Source: Pseudomonadota bacterium
Lineage (GTDB): Bacteria > Pseudomonadota > Gammaproteobacteria > Steroidobacterales > Steroidobacteraceae
Assembly: GCA_037200975.1 (NCBI GenBank)
Contig: JBBCGI010000001.1
Span: 1,426,001-1,490,000, forward strand
Direction of reading: 5' to 3'
Length of the DNA stretch: 64,000 bases
Shown here: piece by piece, positions 18,368 to 26,950 of the stretch
Numbering within the stretch: position 1 is the stretch's first letter
Layout: each line of letters starts with the position of its first letter
The notes under the pieces: generated by a model
The model's input: only the letters and a program-made list of their open reading frames with translations
Databases searched by the model: none
What the model was told of the DNA's origin: nothing
Translations under genes and position numbers: made by a program

Positions 18368-20347
18368 GTGAACGAACAAGGGTCGGCAATCGGCAGCGAA
18401 GATCGGGGACCTCCCGCGGTCTTCATCAGCTACGCGACCGCCGACCGCGCCGAGGCGCTGAAGGTCTGCAAAGCCATCGAAAGCCGTGGAACCAAGTGCT
18501 GGATTTCCACGCGGGACGTGCCGCCCGGCGCGAATTATCAGGAGGCGATCGTGCAATCGCTTCGCACCGCTCGTGCGGTGATCCTCGTCTTCTCGGACGC
18601 AGCCAATACCAGCAGTGAGATCAAGAAGGAACTCTCGCTCGCCAGCCGCTACGACGTGCCGGTCATCGCGCTGCGCCTCAAAGACGTCGAGCCGAGCGAT
18701 GCATTCGCCTACGAATTGTCGACACGTCAGTGGATCAACGCGTTCGAAGGCTGGGACAGTGCGATCGACACGCTGGTTGCACGGATCGGGCAGATTGCCG
18801 GCTCCGGGCCGGTGGCCGCCGCGGCAGCCACGCCCGCTTCCCGCCGCCCGGCTTTCTCCTCGTGGCGCGGGATGGCGATCGCGGTCGCCGGCCTGCTCGC
18901 GCTGATTGCGGGTGCCGGGGCGTGGTGGGCACAACGACCGCCCCAAGCCGCAGCCGCGGCTCACGCCATGGCGGTTCGCCTGACGGGATTCCAGCTCCTG
19001 TCCGCAGACTTGCCTGCAACTCTTCGGGATGCCGTAGACGCGGAGATTACCGCGGCATTCAACGTCGACGGCGTCGTGGATGTTTCGACCGCACCAGCAC
19101 CGGCGCCGGGTGCAACGCCAGCTTACACACTGGGTGGGACGATCCAGCGGGACGGACACACGATCCGCGTAATCACTCGCATGGGCAACGAGCACTCCGG
19201 CGCAACCTTGTGGACTCACACCTTCAACTACGACGGGAATGAAGTCTCGAGGGTTCCACGCCACATCGCCGTGGATGCCGGCAATGTAGTCCGCTGTGGA
19301 CTGTTCGGAGCATCCACCTACTACAAGGCGCTGCCGGACCCAGTCCTCAGGGACTACATGCAGTTTTGTGAAGGACACTGGGATCCCAATCTGCAGGAGG
19401 GACGGAAAGCCCTGATCCCCGCGCAACGGGTGGTCGCTGCCGTTCCGGACTTTTCCTGGGGTTGGGCCGCGATCGCTGGGGCGTACTGGAAAGTCATGTT
19501 GAGCGCGGACGACGATCGGATCGCCGACGAGGCGCGCGCAAGTGGACGTGAAGCAGCCGACCGGGCGGTAGCTATCGACAGCAGGAACAGCGAAGCGCTG
19601 TACATCAAAGCCATGCTGCTCGATCCGCGCGACTGGTTAGGTCGGGAAGACCTGTTCAAACGCGCTGTCGCGGCGCGGCGGCTGGATTGCGGGTGCGAGC
19701 ACCATCAATACGGGTGGATGATGCTGAGTGTCGGCCGCACTGCCGAAGCGCTCGAACAATTGCGCCAGGCCGACGACATGCTGGCCCTCTATGTTTATAC
19801 GCCTTTGACTCTGGCCCAGGCGCTGGTCGTCGCCGGAAAGCCTGACGAGGCGAAACTCTATTTCGACGCGGCGATCGACCTTGCGCCGAATGCCGACTTC
19901 GCAAAACGGCTCACGAAATTCAAGGCAACGGAGGTTGGTGACATCAACCTCCTGCTCGACCCGGCGCTATCGTTTTCGGCAGAGCTGCGCGCGGCGTTGT
20001 TGAATGGCTATCGCGCACTGGCCTCGCCAGATTCGGGAGCCAAGGCGCGAGCTGTCCAGGCTCTCCTTGCGCTGCCTGAAGACCAGAAGGGGGAAGCGGT
20101 CGCGAGGCTGCTCGCAGATCTCGGCGCGAACCACGAAGCTTTCCAGATCGCGACCCGGATAGCGATGACGCAGAAATATCCGGGGCCATCGATCTTCTGG
20201 GATCAGCGCATGCGTGGAATATTGGCCGATCCGGGCTTCCCGGCGGTGGCCGAACAACTCGGCCTTTTGAAATACTGGAAAACGACCCACACCAGGCCCG
20301 ATGTCTGCAATGAAAAGGCGCCGGCGCCGTTCTGCCGGATGATTTGA
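18368..20347 (+). CDS. TIR domain - transmembrane - TPR signalling protein
   Basis: A 659-residue protein with a GTG start (GGAGG four bases upstream). Residues ~17-140 are a TIR domain: VFISYATADR (box 1), KCWISTRDVPPG, and VILVFSDAANTSSEIKKEL with Glu84 at the position of the NADase glutamate of catalytic TIRs. A single membrane helix (168-188) separates it from an extracytoplasmic part. That part has a TolB-like/adenylate-cyclase-associated segment (~190-310: TPAYTLGGTIQRDGHTIRV) and TPR-like helices with FSWGWAAIAGAYWKVM and later repeats. This architecture is common in proteobacteria and usually treated as signalling rather than phage defence. Partners are not evident. Confidence 0.82.
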   Translation: MNEQGSAIGSEDRGPPAVFISYATADRAEALKVCKAIESRGTKCWISTRDVPPGANYQEAIVQSLRTARAVILVFSDAANTSSEIKKELSLASRYDVPVIALRLKDVEPSDAFAYELSTRQWINAFEGWDSAIDTLVARIGQIAGSGPVAAAAATPASRRPAFSSWRGMAIAVAGLLALIAGAGAWWAQRPPQAAAAAHAMAVRLTGFQLLSADLPATLRDAVDAEITAAFNVDGVVDVSTAPAPAPGATPAYTLGGTIQRDGHTIRVITRMGNEHSGATLWTHTFNYDGNEVSRVPRHIAVDAGNVVRCGLFGASTYYKALPDPVLRDYMQFCEGHWDPNLQEGRKALIPAQRVVAAVPDFSWGWAAIAGAYWKVMLSADDDRIADEARASGREAADRAVAIDSRNSEALYIKAMLLDPRDWLGREDLFKRAVAARRLDCGCEHHQYGWMMLSVGRTAEALEQLRQADDMLALYVYTPLTLAQALVVAGKPDEAKLYFDAAIDLAPNADFAKRLTKFKATEVGDINLLLDPALSFSAELRAALLNGYRALASPDSGAKARAVQALLALPEDQKGEAVARLLADLGANHEAFQIATRIAMTQKYPGPSIFWDQRMRGILADPGFPAVAEQLGLLKYWKTTHTRPDVCNEKAPAPFCRMI

Positions 20348-20427
20348 CGCTGCACTGCAGACCGCGGGACATGACTGCCACTAACAATGTTTGTCAGGCT
20401 CGCGTCCGCCTGCGCAAGTGGCAAAAC

Positions 20428-20455
20428 GGCGGCCGGATCGCTTGATCCGGCCGCC
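20428..20455. terminator. Bidirectional rho-independent terminator between convergent genes
   Basis: A perfect 12-bp stem (GGCGGCCGGATC / GATCCGGCCGCC) with a GCTT loop is flanked by AAAAC on the left and GTCGTTTT on the right. It sits between the convergent TIR gene and the secreted Trp-rich protein gene, so it can end transcripts from both sides. Confidence 0.85.
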
Positions 20456-20523
20456 GTCGTTTTGCTCCTCAGTGCCGGACTGCCGCCGGGTCGGCGGTGG
20501 TCACGGTCCAGACGGAAGCGTTC

Positions 20524-21342
20524 TCACCGATGGTCTTTGCCCCGGTGGTCATCTTTGCCCCGGTGATCGTCTTTACCCCGATGTTTCGGGATTGCAACGG
20601 CCACAGGAGCCGTCCTGGTCGCAACCAGCCCGTTGCGTTTGTATTCCAGGTACACCCAGTAGGTCTCGCCGTCCTCCAGGCCCTTGATGTGCACGCCCTT
20701 CGAGTGGAAATCGACACGGTCGTAGCGTTTGAAATGACCGGCCTGCGATTTCGCAACGTAGACGCTGTAGCCCTTGCCGTTGGCGGAAAGGATGTTGAAG
20801 TCCACGTTGATTTGATCGTTGCCGGCTTTGATCCCCTTCACCTTGATGTCCTGGAACTTGAAGATGTTGGGCTCCGAGATATCCGTCCTCTCCGCCTCGG
20901 TCTGCATCAGGTAGACGATCAGGGCGGGATCGGCGGTGGCGGAGAAGTCGATATCACCACCGATGGTCAGCACGGTGTTGTCGGCGTTCCATGTCTTGGT
21001 CCAGGCCTTCGCGAAGTTCACGCCCATGCCGAAGTTCCCGGGATGCATCGGCTTTGCAAAGGTGACCTGGATGCTGTCGGTTGCGCCGCTGAGGCCGGCC
21101 ACCGAGGCGATGGCGCCGGACGCGCCGTAGTTAGTCGCAAGATCGACGATCCCTTTTTCCGGGTCCCGGTTCCGGTCGCGGTCCCAGCCCCAGTTCCAAT
21201 TCCAGATCCAGTGATGGCCCCAGCCCCAGCCCGAGTGCCGGTGTCCGTCCCGACCCCGGTCTCCGGCCAGCGCCGAGCCTGCTACAGCGATGCACAGGAC
21301 GCAGGCCACGGCGACGACACGATGCATTGTGTTGTTGTACAT
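20524..21342 (-). CDS. Secreted hypothetical protein with Trp/His-rich linker and His-Arg-Gly-Lys-Asp tail repeats
   Basis: A 272-residue exported protein. I chose ATG 21342 because TAGGGAG lies 6-10 bases upstream and the signal peptide then starts properly (MYNNTMHRVVAVACVLC..., cleaved near ALAGD). After cleavage comes a very unusual 25-residue stretch rich in Trp, Gly, His and Asn (GWGWGHHWIWNWNWGWDRD). It is followed by a predicted beta-rich domain (residues ~65-250) with SIQVTFAKPMHPGNFGMGVNF, and then three copies of HRGKDD/HRGKDH at the C-terminus. The domain resembles an Ig-like or cadherin-like fold but I do not recognise a named family. It lies 52 bp downstream of the CE15 esterase gene on the same strand and is probably co-transcribed. 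Confidence 0.6.
   Translation of the reverse strand: MYNNTMHRVVAVACVLCIAVAGSALAGDRGRDGHRHSGWGWGHHWIWNWNWGWDRDRNRDPEKGIVDLATNYGASGAIASVAGLSGATDSIQVTFAKPMHPGNFGMGVNFAKAWTKTWNADNTVLTIGGDIDFSATADPALIVYLMQTEAERTDISEPNIFKFQDIKVKGIKAGNDQINVDFNILSANGKGYSVYVAKSQAGHFKRYDRVDFHSKGVHIKGLEDGETYWVYLEYKRNGLVATRTAPVAVAIPKHRGKDDHRGKDDHRGKDHR
20527..20580 (-). repeat. Three tandem 18-bp units encoding the C-terminal HRGKDD repeats
   Basis: Three imperfect copies of an 18-bp unit (CGGTGGTCATCTTTGCCC on the + strand) lie at the 3' end of the secreted protein gene and encode the charged tail. Copy number could vary by slippage. Confidence 0.8.
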
Positions 21343-21394
21343 ACGTTTTCTCCCTACAGATTCCACATGAGTTTGGGTTTGCATCGTCACGGCC

Positions 21395-23491
21395 TCAGTT
21401 CGCCAACGTGGGCGCTATGTCCATCTGCAGGTCGAACGTGAACCCGGGGAACAAGTCCGGGAACTGCAGGTTGTCGATGAACATGCGGCTCGGTGCTGGG
21501 AACGCAGGCCCAAAGGATGCGGCGCTGCTGCCGCCGCCGGCGATGCCCACTTTGTGGTGGATCTGGAAGGAGCGCAGCATCACGCCGAAGTTCTGCACCT
21601 GGACGCTGGGCACCGGATCGTTGCCGGTCCACATGTCGCCCGCGAGCTCCGCGGCAGAGCGAGTGTCGTAGTAGAAGATCGCCTGGTCTTCGCCCAGGTT
21701 GTTGATGCGCTCGGGGAAGCTGATGTACCACGAGTTTTCGATCGTGGTGATCTCGGGCCGCATCATGAATTCCCACGAGTAGAAGGGAATCTTGACCTGC
21801 TTGGCCACCTTCTTTGATCCGACCGTGCGCAGGGTGTACGGCCCCGTGCTCGGATCCTCGTCAGCATCGAGACGTATCGTGGCCCTGCCCTTGAAAGTGG
21901 CCGCCGTGTCGAGCACCCCGCCGGTCGGGGAGAGAAGCTGGACTGCCGGAGCGTCGGACAGGATGGTCAGATTCCTCTTGGTCCCCTCGACTAACAACCT
22001 GAGATCAGGGGTCGTGCCGAGGCTGTACTGACCCGGGAAGGCCCAGGGCATCGCGGACGGATCGGTCACCGCAAACGGGTTGTATTCGAAGCCCGGCATC
22101 ACCGTGACGGGCGCGGTCGCGGTGGCGACGTAGCCGGCGGTGCTTTCCGAGCCGTAGCGCGGGTCTATCCCGCGCAGGACCAGCTGCGCCATGGCGTAGA
22201 AGTTGGCCTTCTCCGTGTTGTTGGTCGCGTGCGCGAGTTTCGGCGAGGCGATGTAGCCGATGTAGTCCTCATATCCGTAACCCGCGCGGTAGGCGCCGGT
22301 GCCCTCGTACATCTGGTAGGCCAGGCGCGCGGCATTGACCGAAATCGCCACGCTTTCGGCGCCGTTCCAGAAGTCGTCCATGCCTTCGAACACCATCAGC
22401 GGGCGGGGCGCGATCAACGCCAGCGTCATGTGGTGGTCGATCGGCAGCTGGTGTTTGTTTTCCTGGCCGAAATTTGCCGGCAGCCGGGAGGTGAACCAGC
22501 GGAAGTAGTTAGTACCATCGTAGGCCCGGTCGATCTGCTCCTTGCGTGCGCCGGTGACGCCGGAATAGAAGGACGCCGGGTCCATCTCGGCGGCGGTGTA
22601 GCTGGTGGCGTTGGCGTTGTTGCCGGCCGGGTACTTCTTCGAGTCGTAGGTATAACGGATGGTGGAGGCGCCGAACTGCCCGGAATGGCCCACCCACGTC
22701 ATGTACAGCCGCTCGTCGAACGCGGATGCCAACATGGCGATCTTGCCGCCGCGCGAGAAGCCGTAGGTGATCAGCCTGGTGTCGTCGATCTCGGGGAACA
22801 GGCCGTCCGGGTATTGCGCGTTGCGGATCTTGAGCGCATCGACCACCCGGTGAAATCCCCAGGCCTGGGCAATGAGGGTACCGGTGTCATATTTGACGTC
22901 GCCCTGAACGTAGGGGAACAGCGTCCAGTAGACGCCGGTCGGCAGGCCCGCGCTGGTGTCGGAGGAAACGTTCGGCGTGGCTACGGACGCGTACCCGAGC
23001 TGCTGCCCCGTGATCTGGCCGTTGGTAGTTAGGGGGTTCCCGCCGATGAAGGTGGGGAGTTTTTCGATCAGCGCGCCGTTCTGGTAGGCGGCCGGATACT
23101 GATCGGCGGTGGGAATGGTGACGGCGACACTGAAGCCGGCTGTCTTGACGGCTACGACCTGCCCGCTTGCGTCTTTGACATCCACTTCCATGTCGACGCG
23201 CAGGGTGTTTCCGGTCCTGGAGGCGGTCAGACGGTCCGGCTCATGGATATAGCCGTACTCGTAGTACTGCAGGTAATCCTTGATCTCTTCGCGGCGAGCC
23301 TCCCACTGCTGGAGGGTCGTCAGCGCTTTGCCGTCGTTGAACTGGAAGAGGTTAGGAAGCTCGTAAATGAACGGTAGTTCGTCTCCGGGCGGTTCTGCGG
23401 CGGCGGAAGGTTGCGGACCCAACGCCAGAACTGGCAGCACGGTCAGCACGACGGCAAGGACATGTTTGCCTGTGCAAGTCTTGTGGAACAT
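21395..23491 (-). CDS. Secreted CE15-like glucuronoyl esterase/hydrolase, extended C-terminus
   Basis: About 698 residues. ATG 23491 is preceded by AGGGGAG and begins a signal peptide ending SAAAEPP. The alpha/beta-hydrolase part (residues ~30-440) carries ITYGFSRGGKIAML with the nucleophile Ser near residue 245, in the place of the GxSRxGK motif of CE15 glucuronoyl methylesterases. It also has QLPIDHHMTLALIAPRPLMVFEG, the CE15 block containing the catalytic His region. CE15 enzymes cut the ester between lignin and the glucuronic acid of xylan. The ~250 residues after the catalytic domain, rich in beta strands, are beyond the usual ~400-residue enzyme and are of unknown role. A small exported peptide gene lies 16 bp upstream. 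Confidence 0.72.
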   Translation of the reverse strand: MFHKTCTGKHVLAVVLTVLPVLALGPQPSAAAEPPGDELPFIYELPNLFQFNDGKALTTLQQWEARREEIKDYLQYYEYGYIHEPDRLTASRTGNTLRVDMEVDVKDASGQVVAVKTAGFSVAVTIPTADQYPAAYQNGALIEKLPTFIGGNPLTTNGQITGQQLGYASVATPNVSSDTSAGLPTGVYWTLFPYVQGDVKYDTGTLIAQAWGFHRVVDALKIRNAQYPDGLFPEIDDTRLITYGFSRGGKIAMLASAFDERLYMTWVGHSGQFGASTIRYTYDSKKYPAGNNANATSYTAAEMDPASFYSGVTGARKEQIDRAYDGTNYFRWFTSRLPANFGQENKHQLPIDHHMTLALIAPRPLMVFEGMDDFWNGAESVAISVNAARLAYQMYEGTGAYRAGYGYEDYIGYIASPKLAHATNNTEKANFYAMAQLVLRGIDPRYGSESTAGYVATATAPVTVMPGFEYNPFAVTDPSAMPWAFPGQYSLGTTPDLRLLVEGTKRNLTILSDAPAVQLLSPTGGVLDTAATFKGRATIRLDADEDPSTGPYTLRTVGSKKVAKQVKIPFYSWEFMMRPEITTIENSWYISFPERINNLGEDQAIFYYDTRSAAELAGDMWTGNDPVPSVQVQNFGVMLRSFQIHHKVGIAGGGSSAASFGPAFPAPSRMFIDNLQFPDLFPGFTFDLQMDIAPTLAN

Positions 23492-23507
23492 AGAAAGTAC
23501 TCCCCTG

Positions 23508-23645
23508 TTACTGATGTGAACTCGATGTGGCGTTGGCGAAGGCGGGCAAGCCGTGAGCCAGCGCGTTCGCACTCGATGCGATCAAACAAACGCTGCCGAT
23601 CGCGAGCGCCACTCGGGCGCGAATTCCCCTTCTCGAGCGAGTCAT
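23508..23645 (-). CDS. Small exported peptide upstream of the esterase gene
   Basis: A 45-residue open frame that is too short to be called confidently on length alone. It has a strong ribosome site (AGGGGG, 7-8 bases before ATG 23645), a basic start (MTRSRRGIRARVALAIG) and a signal-peptide-like core ending SSANALAHG, leaving a mature part of only ~17 residues. It is 16 bp upstream of the CE15 esterase start on the same strand. It may be a secreted peptide, a leader whose translation affects the downstream gene, or chance. Confidence 0.4.
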   Translation of the reverse strand: MTRSRRGIRARVALAIGSVCLIASSANALAHGLPAFANATSSSHQ

Positions 23646-23828
23646 GTTGGATCCCCCTGTTGGATTGAGTTTTTTACACGTGCCGGGCTGCCGCTCTTGC
23701 GGCTGAGTCATGGTGGCTGCGGTCGCGACTGCGGCGCATACGCCGCGGCGACGAGCGACGGCTCGACGTGTTTGGAGTTCATCGGTACTGCCCCCCAGCA
23801 GTTGTAGTGAACGAGGGAACCCTAGCAA

Positions 23829-23879
23829 TTGGTAAGGCCAAATACAACAGTCTGTCTGACCACTTGTATTAATTGGTCA
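23829..23879. promoter_or_regulatory. Palindromic operator-like cluster upstream of the esterase operon
   Basis: Two dyads lie in an AT-richer stretch about 180-230 bp upstream of the small peptide gene: TTGG-TAAGG-CCAA (23829-23841) and TGACCA-N11-TGGTCA (23857-23879). The spacing and TGGT/ACCA half sites resemble operators of the FadR/UxuR branch of GntR regulators. No regulator gene is adjacent; the FCD regulator at 33.3 kb is the only such protein in the window. The role is inferred. Confidence 0.4.
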
Positions 23880-24045
23880 TGCCGACTGTAGGAATTGGCC
23901 TGCCCACGCTTATTGCTGGCGGTGGCCACTGATACCGCGGGCCCTCGGCATTCCCCCTCCCGCCGGAAATGCGGTTTTCCTCTCATATCTATAGACAGTG
24001 AAAACTCACTACACTTCTGTATCTATTCGGATACACTGTGCGTCA

Positions 24046-24342
24046 GTGAATAGTCTTATTGCAACGCGTGAATTCGAGCAGTGGCTCGAAAAATTGCGGG
24101 ATGCGAAAGGCAAGGCGCGAATCCTCTCGCGACTGGATTCTGCGGCGCTTGGCAACTTCGGTGACTGCCAGCCTGTCGGCGAGGGCGTGAGTGAAATGCG
24201 GATTCACTTCGGGCCTGGTTACCGCGTGTATTTCACACGAAGTGGCACATTCATTTACGCGCTTCTGATTGGCGGCGACAAGTCGACTCAGAGGCGAGAC
24301 ATCAAACACGCGCTTAAGATGGCGCGGGAGTTAAAGATATGA
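24046..24342 (+). CDS. HigB/RelE-type toxin of a toxin-antitoxin pair
   Basis: A 98-residue ribosome-dependent RNase-like toxin of the phage Gp49-like HigB family. Diagnostic features are TREFEQWLEKLRD at the N-terminus, RILSRLDSAALGNFGDCQPVG, SEMRIHFGPGYRVYF and LLIGGDKSTQRRDI. I start it at GTG 24046, which matches the family's normal N-terminus; an upstream GTG at 23998 would add 16 unlike residues. The stop overlaps the antitoxin start (ATGA). A broken copy of the same gene lies at 47.7 kb. The surrounding base composition is less GC-rich than the housekeeping block, which fits horizontal acquisition. Confidence 0.9.
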   Translation: MNSLIATREFEQWLEKLRDAKGKARILSRLDSAALGNFGDCQPVGEGVSEMRIHFGPGYRVYFTRSGTFIYALLIGGDKSTQRRDIKHALKMARELKI

Positions 24343-24653
24343 CTGCGAAAAAGACAAAGGCGAAAGCGGCGGTTGCGCGGCGACTCGCGCCGTTCGACGT
24401 GTCACGCCATCTCAATAGTGAGGCGGTAGTTGCAGAATACCTAGCCGCCGCCCTGGAAGACCCAAACCCCGATATGTTTTTGCGCGCCGTCGCAAATGTC
24501 GCCAAGGCGCGGGGCATGGCTTCCGTGGCTGAAGCGTCGGGTCTCGGACGCGAAAGCCTCTACAAAGCGCTCGCTCCAGGGGCGAAGGTTCGTTACGAGA
24601 CGGTTCGAAAGTTGGTGGATTCGCTCGGTGTGAAGCTGACTGTGACCACGTAG
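24339..24653 (+). CDS. Antitoxin of the HigBA-type pair (addiction module antidote family)
   Basis: A 104-residue helix-turn-helix antitoxin, overlapping the toxin gene by 4 bp. The family pattern is visible: LAPFDVSRHLNSEAVVAEYL, then ALEDPNPDMFLRAVANVAKARG, and the HTH region GMASVAEASGLGRESLYKAL near residues 63-82, with a C-terminal YETVRKLVDSLGVKLTV strand. It would neutralise the toxin and repress the operon. Toxin-first order is typical of this family. Confidence 0.9.
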   Translation: MTAKKTKAKAAVARRLAPFDVSRHLNSEAVVAEYLAAALEDPNPDMFLRAVANVAKARGMASVAEASGLGRESLYKALAPGAKVRYETVRKLVDSLGVKLTVTT

Positions 24654-24821
24654 CAAAGCGATCTGTCAGATCGGCGGCACTTCGCATCTGGCCTAGAGTT
24701 CGGGCGTTTCGTGGGAACCACGCATCAGCAAAGGTCGCTGAAGTATCGGTCGCATTTAGCGCTAAACCCTACACTGACTTGCTTCCGCTCCCCTGAGAAA
24801 GTCACGCAGAGCAACTCTGAG

Positions 24822-24848
24822 AATTAGCGGGAGAGAGGGATTCATACC
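24822..24848 (-). repeat. Degraded tRNA-Ser 3'-end (att-like) fragment in a 430-bp gene-free stretch
   Basis: The sequence AATTAGCGGGAGAGAGGG followed by ATTCATACC matches, with a few changes, the 3' end plus flank of tRNA-Ser(GCU) at 55.4 kb, in the same orientation. The adjacent ~100 bp contain short repeated words (GAGGTAT on the - strand), as seen next to integrase attachment sites. I see no gene in 24654-25084. Confidence 0.45.
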
Positions 24849-25084
24849 GCTTCCAGAAGTGCATGAATTACAGCGCTTTTCGAATATTCCCGAAAATCCA
24901 TACCTCAGGAAATACCTCGCGAGAAAACGTCAGTTTCCACAGCAGCCCGAGCAATTTTTTAGCACGCCAATACAAGTCCGGCTACCTATTCAATTAGACA
25001 TCTGATCCAGGCAATCACCACGCGTATCGTCGGCCTGTAGTTGACCGGCGCAACCAGACCTCCGTCGGTGCATCCGGTAGATTC

Positions 25085-26950
25085 TCATCTCGGCTGAAAC
25101 TGTACGCCGTTGATAAGGCCATCTTCACCGAGTAGCACGCCGATGCGAATCGCGCCTCTCTCGAAGTCCGCGTCAAACTGGTCATCACCTTCCACCGCCA
25201 CTCGATTGAATGTCAGGCTCTTGAGAGCGCCCAGATTTCCCATGAGCTGCTGAAGATTTGGCAACTGCTGACGCACGAAATCCGCGAAACTTGGTTTCAT
25301 TCGTTCGAAGTCGGGCTTGCCGCTCGCGAGACCAGCGAGTAGCGCTCGAATCGCCGGCTCCGACCCGGGCAGTGGGGTCTGGTCCTTGAAGCGACGCATG
25401 ATTCCTTCGGCGGTTCCGATTAATTGTCGTGCCCTTGCCTCTTCCATTCGCGGTCCGTTTCGTTCCCAGCCGTTGAGCCGATGGCGGACCGCGGTGGCTG
25501 GACCGCCCGAGCTCACAGTGAAGCTCACCGTTACATCGATGTCCTTGGAGAAGAATTCGCGATCGGACGACGGGAAAAGCGGCGTGGGGGCCTGCCCGAT
25601 CGCTTGACCCACCAACCGATCGCCTTCCTTGCGGACCACATACGGAGTGCCGTCATTCAGCTCATACGCGCCGACGTAGCGATCGAGCAACTCCGGCTTC
25701 ACCACGGACAACGTGCGAATCGACGGCGCGAAGTCCGGCCATTCATAGACGTACGCGATGGTGCGCAGTACTTCGCCCATGAGATCTCCACCGCTGTCGC
25801 TGTTGGTCATCACGATGGCGCCTTCGCCATCCTCATAAGCGACCAGCAAACACCGATAGCCTTCGTTTGCGCCGTCATGCGCGAAGTATTTTCGCGCCGT
25901 CGAACCGCCAGTCTGCGGACCAAGTGCTTGACCGCCGAAGACCGGCGTGAGCATTGCTCGCGCTGTCTTGGCCGAGATCACTCCGCCGGATTTGCCGGCG
26001 AGCGAAGCTCGCACACCGAGCGCGTAGCGCGCGAGGTCGGTCGGCGTTGTCCAAAGTCCGGCCGGCGCCATCTCTGGATAGGTGTGCGGCCCTCCTTCGA
26101 CGGGCTTGCCATCAGCGCGGTGCGGCAGCGCGATCTCGGACATGCGTGTAAGGGGAAGCGGCTGTTCGTAAGTGCTTCGAGTCATACCGAGCGGCGCGAG
26201 CACCGAATCGTGCATGAGCTTCGACAACGGAACGGCGGTCACGTCTTGCAGCAACTGCTGTGCGACCACGTAGCCTCCACCGGAATACCGAGCGAGCGTC
26301 CCCGGCACGATGTCCACACGGATCGCGGCGGAATTTGCAGGAGGTGTGCCGTCGAGAATCTGTACTGTCGTCGGCAGTGGTGCGCCGGCGGCGTAACCAG
26401 GAAATCCATTCACGGTGAGCCCCGCAGAGTGCGTAAGGAGCCCACGCAAAGTCACCTTCGACTGGCGCGTGAAATCATTGTCGGGGAGTTTCCAAGCCTT
26501 CAGAAAGTCGTTAACGTTTGCGTCGAGGTTCAGTCTTCCGACGTCCACGAGCCGTAGCACAGCAAGCGCGAACACCGGCTTACTGATCGAAGCGGCCTGA
26601 AACAACGTGTTGGCCGTGACGGGCCCACCGCCCGCCCGCGCGACGCCAAATCCGCGGGCCCATTCGATACGTCCTTTGTGAATCACCGCGATGCTCACAC
26701 CCGGCACGTTGAGCTCCGTCATCCGCGCCTCGAGCGACTGGGTGGCGGGCACCTCGCCGGTTACCAGCACGCGCGGGACGATGCCCTCTTCCACACGTCG
26801 GACGTGTTCCTCAGTGGTGGTCGAACCCGCCGCGAAGGCGGTACCCGTTAGACAGCCGATTGGCGCGACGACGACGCATCGATAGCAAGTCAGGACCGCC
26901 AGGCGCCATGCGGTGCTGCATGACTCGCCAGGATTCCGCACAGTTTTCAT
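25085..26950 (-). CDS. Serine beta-lactamase-like hydrolase (class C/esterase EstB family), exported
   Basis: About 621 residues. ATG 26950 overlaps the stop of the upstream membrane-protein gene (ATGA). After an N-terminal signal region (cleavage near AFAAG) the beta-lactamase fold runs to about residue 390. It has QAASISKPVFA with the Ser-x-x-Lys nucleophile pair, a YSGGGYVV tyrosine motif and a late HDGANEGYR in the HxG position. The ~200-residue C-terminal region, with LDRYVGAYELNDGTPYVV, resembles the extra domain of many non-lactamase members. These act as peptidases or esterases on cell-wall or small ester substrates, and resistance to beta-lactams should not be assumed. Confidence 0.85.
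   Translation of the reverse strand: MKTVRNPGESCSTAWRLAVLTCYRCVVVAPIGCLTGTAFAAGSTTTEEHVRRVEEGIVPRVLVTGEVPATQSLEARMTELNVPGVSIAVIHKGRIEWARGFGVARAGGGPVTANTLFQAASISKPVFALAVLRLVDVGRLNLDANVNDFLKAWKLPDNDFTRQSKVTLRGLLTHSAGLTVNGFPGYAAGAPLPTTVQILDGTPPANSAAIRVDIVPGTLARYSGGGYVVAQQLLQDVTAVPLSKLMHDSVLAPLGMTRSTYEQPLPLTRMSEIALPHRADGKPVEGGPHTYPEMAPAGLWTTPTDLARYALGVRASLAGKSGGVISAKTARAMLTPVFGGQALGPQTGGSTARKYFAHDGANEGYRCLLVAYEDGEGAIVMTNSDSGGDLMGEVLRTIAYVYEWPDFAPSIRTLSVVKPELLDRYVGAYELNDGTPYVVRKEGDRLVGQAIGQAPTPLFPSSDREFFSKDIDVTVSFTVSSGGPATAVRHRLNGWERNGPRMEEARARQLIGTAEGIMRRFKDQTPLPGSEPAIRALLAGLASGKPDFERMKPSFADFVRQQLPNLQQLMGNLGALKSLTFNRVAVEGDDQFDADFERGAIRIGVLLGEDGLINGVQFQPR

Noticed and set aside
18341..18368. TTGACA near 18341 as a -35 box for the TIR gene
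   Set aside because: The start codon follows about 22 bases later, leaving no room for a spacer, -10 box and leader.
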